A stretch of DNA of 64,000 nucleotides from DATJGR01 sp963812255. GTDB lineage: Bacteria; Pseudomonadota; Gammaproteobacteria; Pseudomonadales; Azotimanducaceae. The translations under genes and the position numbers were made by a program. Shown one piece after another: positions 60,848 to 64,000 of this stretch (its first letter is position 1; the number at the start of each line of letters is the position of its first letter). The DNA lies in NCBI GenBank assembly GCA_963812255.1, contig CAWEUM010000005.1:1116001-1180000 (forward strand), given 5' to 3'. Under the pieces are notes generated by a model that was not told where the DNA came from, did not search any database, and saw only the letters and a program-made list of their open reading frames with translations.

Positions 60848-61429
60848 ATGGCCGCAAACACACCGAGCATCGGAATTCCAGGCGTCACCGCGCGAGCACT
60901 TTGCAAACGCAACTGGTGGGTGTTTCTCATCGGCGGCATTGCCAGCGTGATCTTCGGCGTACTGGCGCTGGCGAACCCGGGCATTGCGTTGCTGCTGCTG
61001 GCAACGTTTTTCGCCGCGTCGTTGCTGGTCGACGGCGGCGTCAACGTCTACGGCGGCATCACGCATCGCGACAAAGACGGCTGGTGGGTGCTGGTACTGA
61101 TCGGCGTACTGGGTGTTGCCGTGGGGGGCTACTTACTGATGAACCCGCAACTCAGCATGATCGCGTTCGTCTACGTGGTCGCATTCACTGCAGTATTTCT
61201 CGGTGCGCTCTGCATCGCCCTCGGCTTCAAGGTTCGCAAGCAGACCGAGCGCGAGTGGGTCCTTTATCTGACCGGTGCCGTATCGGTCTTGTTCGGGGTG
61301 CTCATCTACGCTCAGCCCCTTACGGGCGCGCTGTCCGTCGTCTACATGATCGCGGCGTGGGCGATCATCATCGGCGTGTTGAGAATCATCTTCTCGTTCA
61401 AGATGAAGAATCTACCGGAAACCGCGTAG
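60848..61429 (+). CDS. HdeD family membrane protein
   Basis: The 193-aa protein has about six hydrophobic segments, for example 'WWVFLIGGIASVIFGVLAL', 'LLLLATFFAASLLVDGG', 'WWVLVLIGVLGVAVGGYLL' and 'LYLTGAVSVLFGVLIYA'. The repeated G-x-x-x-x-x-F-G-x-L motif is diagnostic of HdeD-type acid-resistance membrane proteins. AAGGAGACAACA precedes ATG 60848. It may be stress-induced with the YbaY-like lipoprotein; it converges with the crotonase gene after 4 nt. Confidence 0.9.
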   Translation: MAANTPSIGIPGVTARALCKRNWWVFLIGGIASVIFGVLALANPGIALLLLATFFAASLLVDGGVNVYGGITHRDKDGWWVLVLIGVLGVAVGGYLLMNPQLSMIAFVYVVAFTAVFLGALCIALGFKVRKQTEREWVLYLTGAVSVLFGVLIYAQPLTGALSVVYMIAAWAIIIGVLRIIFSFKMKNLPETA

Positions 61430-61433
61430 CGCA

Positions 61434-62210
61434 CTAAGACGATTTCCGGTTGAATCGGTCACTGGCCGTTTTTGCGTCACGGCTGGCGGCAGTCAACTGG
61501 CTCTGATCGGCGTCCGCGAAACTGGCAGTTCGATTCAACGCCGCGGCGGTTGCGTTCACCGCCTGTTTGACCATCTGCACCGCAATGGGCGGCATCTCGG
61601 CCGCTGCGCGTGCGAGTTCCATGGCTTTGTCTGCCACCTGTCCGTCTGGCGCGATCTCTTCGACCAACCCCCAGTCCAGCGCCGTTTGCGCATCCATCTT
61701 CTCGCAGAGGATGCAAATTCGTTTTGCTCTGGCCGGCCCAACAAGATTGATCAGCCGCGGCAGTGCGCCCCACTGCAGGTTGAGGCCGATCTTGACCTCC
61801 GGCACGTAGAGATAGCAGCTTGCACCAATCACCCGCCAATCGCATGCCAGTGGCAGCGCCACCCCTGCGCCAACCGCCAGACGTTCCATTGCGGCGATCG
61901 TGATCTGCGGCATCGACTCCCAGGCTTCACAAAGGCGTACCCCGCGGAAGAAAATCTGCCGCCTCTCCAGGTCGGACGTATTTGGGTCGTTGCGTCCGGC
62001 GAGATCTTGTAGATCTGCGCCTGCTGAAAAGTAATCCTTGCTGCCGGTGAGAACCACTGCCCGGGTTTCCAGATCGTCGTGGAACGAACGCGCCACATCG
62101 GTGAGTTCGAGGATCAGCTGACCATCAAACGCATTCAGGTTTTTGTGGCGATCAAACGCAACGAGGGCTATGTGGCCCATCCGCTCTACGGTGACGTAGC
62201 TTTGTGACAT
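61434..62210 (-). CDS. enoyl-CoA hydratase/isomerase (crotonase) family protein
   Basis: The 258-aa protein starts at ATG 62210 behind AGGAAA (ATG 62234 is less likely). Crotonase landmarks are 'HIALVAFDRHKNLNAFDGQLI', 'VLTGSKDYFSAGADLQDLAG', 'GAGVALPLACDWRV' and 'YVPEVKIGLNLQWGALPRLI'. The distal Glu ('PE') is kept, while the Glu of the first motif (GGCELA) is Ala, which fits an isomerase or another crotonase activity more than a standard hydratase. Confidence 0.88.
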   Translation of the reverse strand: MSQSYVTVERMGHIALVAFDRHKNLNAFDGQLILELTDVARSFHDDLETRAVVLTGSKDYFSAGADLQDLAGRNDPNTSDLERRQIFFRGVRLCEAWESMPQITIAAMERLAVGAGVALPLACDWRVIGASCYLYVPEVKIGLNLQWGALPRLINLVGPARAKRICILCEKMDAQTALDWGLVEEIAPDGQVADKAMELARAAAEMPPIAVQMVKQAVNATAAALNRTASFADADQSQLTAASRDAKTASDRFNRKSS

Positions 62211-62223
62211 CTGCGTTTCCTGT

Positions 62224-62800
62224 TCAGAACTCATCAGAACTTATGGACGCCCTTGAACCAGACGATGTCGACTTTGACGCGTTTCTGGCGGCATCAGCGC
62301 CGAGCGTCGACAACCTTCCGATCGGCGGGCGCGCCTGCCGCCCAACGGAGCCGTTGTAGTCGATGACGTTGAGGCGCATCAGAAGCGTTTCGTCAGTTGG
62401 GACGCGGTCGATTAACGACGACATCGATCCCGGCAGATAGTGACCGGAACCGCCTTCTTCCGCAACGGACGGCGAACTGATCGAGAGCATTTCCACGCCA
62501 ACGTTGAGCATCAACAACGCGACTGGAATCGCCTTTTGTGGCAAGCCGACTTCCACCGGCGCGCCCGCAAAATCCGAAGCCGTGCAGTAGTCCGAAACTG
62601 AATGCCGCCGCCCATGGAGCCCGCTCGGTCAATCCGTGCCGCCCGTGCAGACCCTGCACTACCTCTGAAGCCCCGAACACGATACTGAGCGCAATCATCG
62701 CCTCGACCGGCGGCCCCGGCACATGCACCCAACCCATCGTGGCCGACACCAAGGTGATCCTGTGTGCGAGCGTAAACGCCGTGATCGATGCGAAGATTCG
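62224..62800 (-). pseudogene. HupE/UreJ_2-family membrane protein, frameshifted and 5'-truncated
   Basis: On the minus strand the frame from 62800 reads 'ITAFTLAHRITLVSATMGW', 'IALSIVFGASEVVQGL' and 'FSFGLLHGFGF', matching the second half of HupE/UreJ_2 membrane proteins. It then shifts at the A run 62569-62572. Dropping one base there restores 'GFAGAPVEVGLPQKA' and 'LMLNVGVEML'. A TAG at 62801-62803 and absence of the N-terminal half upstream show truncation as well. The C-terminal tail after 'MLSIS' is also unlike the family. Confidence 0.75.
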
Positions 62801-62866
62801 CTAATCTCCCGAGGAAAGGGCGAGATCCTGGTCGATGTGGCAAGCGTGCAAAACGCTCGAAATGAG

Positions 62867-63685
62867 TCAGTTTCGATGCCCCAACGCCTGCTCACCGAAG
62901 AACTGGTGCGAAAACACTTCGACATCCGGACCCCGTCGCAGATGGTGCCCACCATCGACCGACAGATTCACACCGGTGATCCAACTCGCCTCCGGCCCGC
63001 ATAAAAACCGGACTGCCGCGGCGATGTCTTCGACCGTTCCGGTGCGGCTGATCGGCATACATGCAAGATAGTCGGCGTGCACGGTGTCGGTCGCAAACAG
63101 CCCGGCGGCGATCTCGGTATCGACCAGTCCCGGCAACACACTGTTGACGCGGATATTCGCGATGCCGAGTTCGTCGGCCGTGTTGCGCACCAGCATATCG
63201 ATGCCGGCCTTGCTGACACAGTACGGACCCATGAACCGATGCGTGCGCGCTCCGGCGATCGACGAGATTGCGCACATCGCGCCACCGCCCGCGCGCCCGA
63301 TCGCGGCGCTGGCGTGTTTGAACGTATGGAAGGTGCCGGTCAGATTGGTCTTGATGATCGCTTCCCACTGCTCGGCGTCGGTCGCAACGATCGGGCCGAG
63401 GCCACCGATGCCGGCGTTTGCGACCGCAATCGTCAGCGGGCCGGCACGCTCGGCCATTTCGACCGCACGGATGACGTCGCCTTCGATGCCGACATCGCCA
63501 TCGACGAAGGCGACCGTCGCACCGAGCGCTCCGATTTCAGCAGCCGCTGCTTCGAGTTTCTCCCGCTTACGTCCCATCAAGGTCACAGCAGCGCCATCGC
63601 GCGCGAATGCCTTCGCGCAGGCCAGACCTATTCCGCTGCCGCCACCGGTCACCAGCGCGTTGTGTTTCGCAAGGGATGTGTTCAC
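62867..63685 (-). CDS. SDR family oxidoreductase
   Basis: The 272-aa enzyme starts at GTG 63685 behind GAAGAGA; in-frame sequence upstream to 63967 looks non-coding. It has 'ALVTGGGSGIGLACAKAFARDG', 'VANAGIGGLGPI', 'CAISSIAGARTH' (Ser), 'YCVSKAGIDML' (YxxxK) and 'LSVDGGHHLRRGPD'. It resembles SDRs of steroid or bile-acid degradation. It diverges from the P450 gene at 63803, consistent with a joint catabolic role. Confidence 0.9.
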   Translation of the reverse strand: MNTSLAKHNALVTGGGSGIGLACAKAFARDGAAVTLMGRKREKLEAAAAEIGALGATVAFVDGDVGIEGDVIRAVEMAERAGPLTIAVANAGIGGLGPIVATDAEQWEAIIKTNLTGTFHTFKHASAAIGRAGGGAMCAISSIAGARTHRFMGPYCVSKAGIDMLVRNTADELGIANIRVNSVLPGLVDTEIAAGLFATDTVHADYLACMPISRTGTVEDIAAAVRFLCGPEASWITGVNLSVDGGHHLRRGPDVEVFSHQFFGEQALGHRN

Positions 63686-63802
63686 GCGGAGATTCTCTTC
63701 AGCGGGTGATCGAAGAACCACTCTAGTGTTGCACCTCTCGACATTGCAATGGCGCCGCAAAACTCGATACCGTACCCGACCGACAGTGCTTCCAGGATTT
63801 GA

Positions 63803-64000
63803 ATGGTGGTGGCCGATTACCAGTTTCGCGACGCCGACGTGATCTCGCCGGAAGTGTACGGGCGCATCAGCCATCCGCACGAAGCGTTCGCCTGGTTGCG
63901 CGCAAACGATCCGCTGCGCTATGTGAAGCCCGAAGGATACCGACCATTCTGGGCCGTCACCAAACACGCGGACATCGTCGAGATCGAGCGCCAGCCGGAG
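63803..64000 (+). CDS. cytochrome P450 (3' partial, N-terminal 66 residues)
   Basis: The frame is open from ATG 63803 to the window end. 'DADVISPEVYGRISHPHEAFAWLRANDPLRYV' in blocks, then 'WAVTKHADIVEIERQPE', is the N-terminal region of soluble bacterial P450s of the CYP125/CYP142 or fatty-acid hydroxylase type. The heme Cys and I-helix are outside the window. CAGGA precedes the start. GTG codons at 63806 and 63809 are alternative starts. Confidence 0.82.
   Translation, partial: MVVADYQFRDADVISPEVYGRISHPHEAFAWLRANDPLRYVKPEGYRPFWAVTKHADIVEIERQPE

Overview
The window is 64 kb of GC-rich (roughly 62%), densely coded bacterial chromosome. I see no rRNA, tRNA, CRISPR array, prophage or intact transposon. 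A gammaproteobacterium is the best fit. The run nadA / bepA-like M48 protease / tusA / dapA / bamC / WalJ-like metallo-beta-lactamase (15.9-21.7 kb) is the neighbourhood known from Pseudomonas-type genomes, and bamC and the YbaY-like lipoprotein point the same way. Many acyl-CoA enzymes, SDRs, a phasin, a wax-ester synthase and an incoming P450 suggest a lipid-storing, hydrophobic-substrate-degrading environmental lineage. Any placement below class is a guess.

Layout. 0-7.2 kb: a beta-propeller protein, an atypical hydrolase, a CotH-like secreted protein, then a surface-polysaccharide patch (undecaprenyl-phosphate sugar transferase, a small signal-peptide/TM protein, a translationally coupled methyltransferase plus 2OG-Fe(II) oxygenase, and a broken PEP-CTERM gene). 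7.4-12.8 kb: VOC/AraC pair, HAD hydrolase, carotenoid oxygenase under a perfect palindrome, acyl-CoA dehydrogenase. 13-15.9 kb: lipid storage (phasin with flanking operator-like repeats, WS/DGAT, SDR). 15.9-22.7 kb: conserved housekeeping block. 22.7-31.5 kb: fatty-acid or sterol-type catabolism (SDR, acyl-CoA synthetase; then SDR - CaiB - two acyl-CoA dehydrogenases - phosphodiesterase). 31.5-41.2 kb: MarC, ThDP enzyme, NamZ-type hydrolase, FAD monooxygenase, MddA-like methyltransferase beside a SARP-like regulator, and a self-regulated Rieske oxygenase/TetR operon. 41.2-49.6 kb: rhodanese-VOC fusion, a tannase-family protein lacking two catalytic residues, serine hydrolases, GST, and a coupled XRE / nucleotidyltransferase / HAD cassette. 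49.6-64 kb: phosphodiesterase, SCP2-like protein coupled to a hydrolase, SDRs, MBL, crotonases, a GPH-type transporter, small envelope proteins, a decayed HupE/UreJ gene and the start of a P450.

The observations I rate highest are the tannase homologue whose CS-D-HC motif has become CA-D-QC with both cysteines kept, the four-base-overlapping XRE-nucleotidyltransferase-HAD cassette with its own operator-like dyad, a perfect palindrome in front of the carotenoid oxygenase, a three-copy hairpin family at gene 3' ends (one copy encodes the stop codon), and a rhodanese-glyoxalase fusion. No single region is proven to be a new system; the XRE cassette and the methyltransferase/oxygenase pair are the best candidates.
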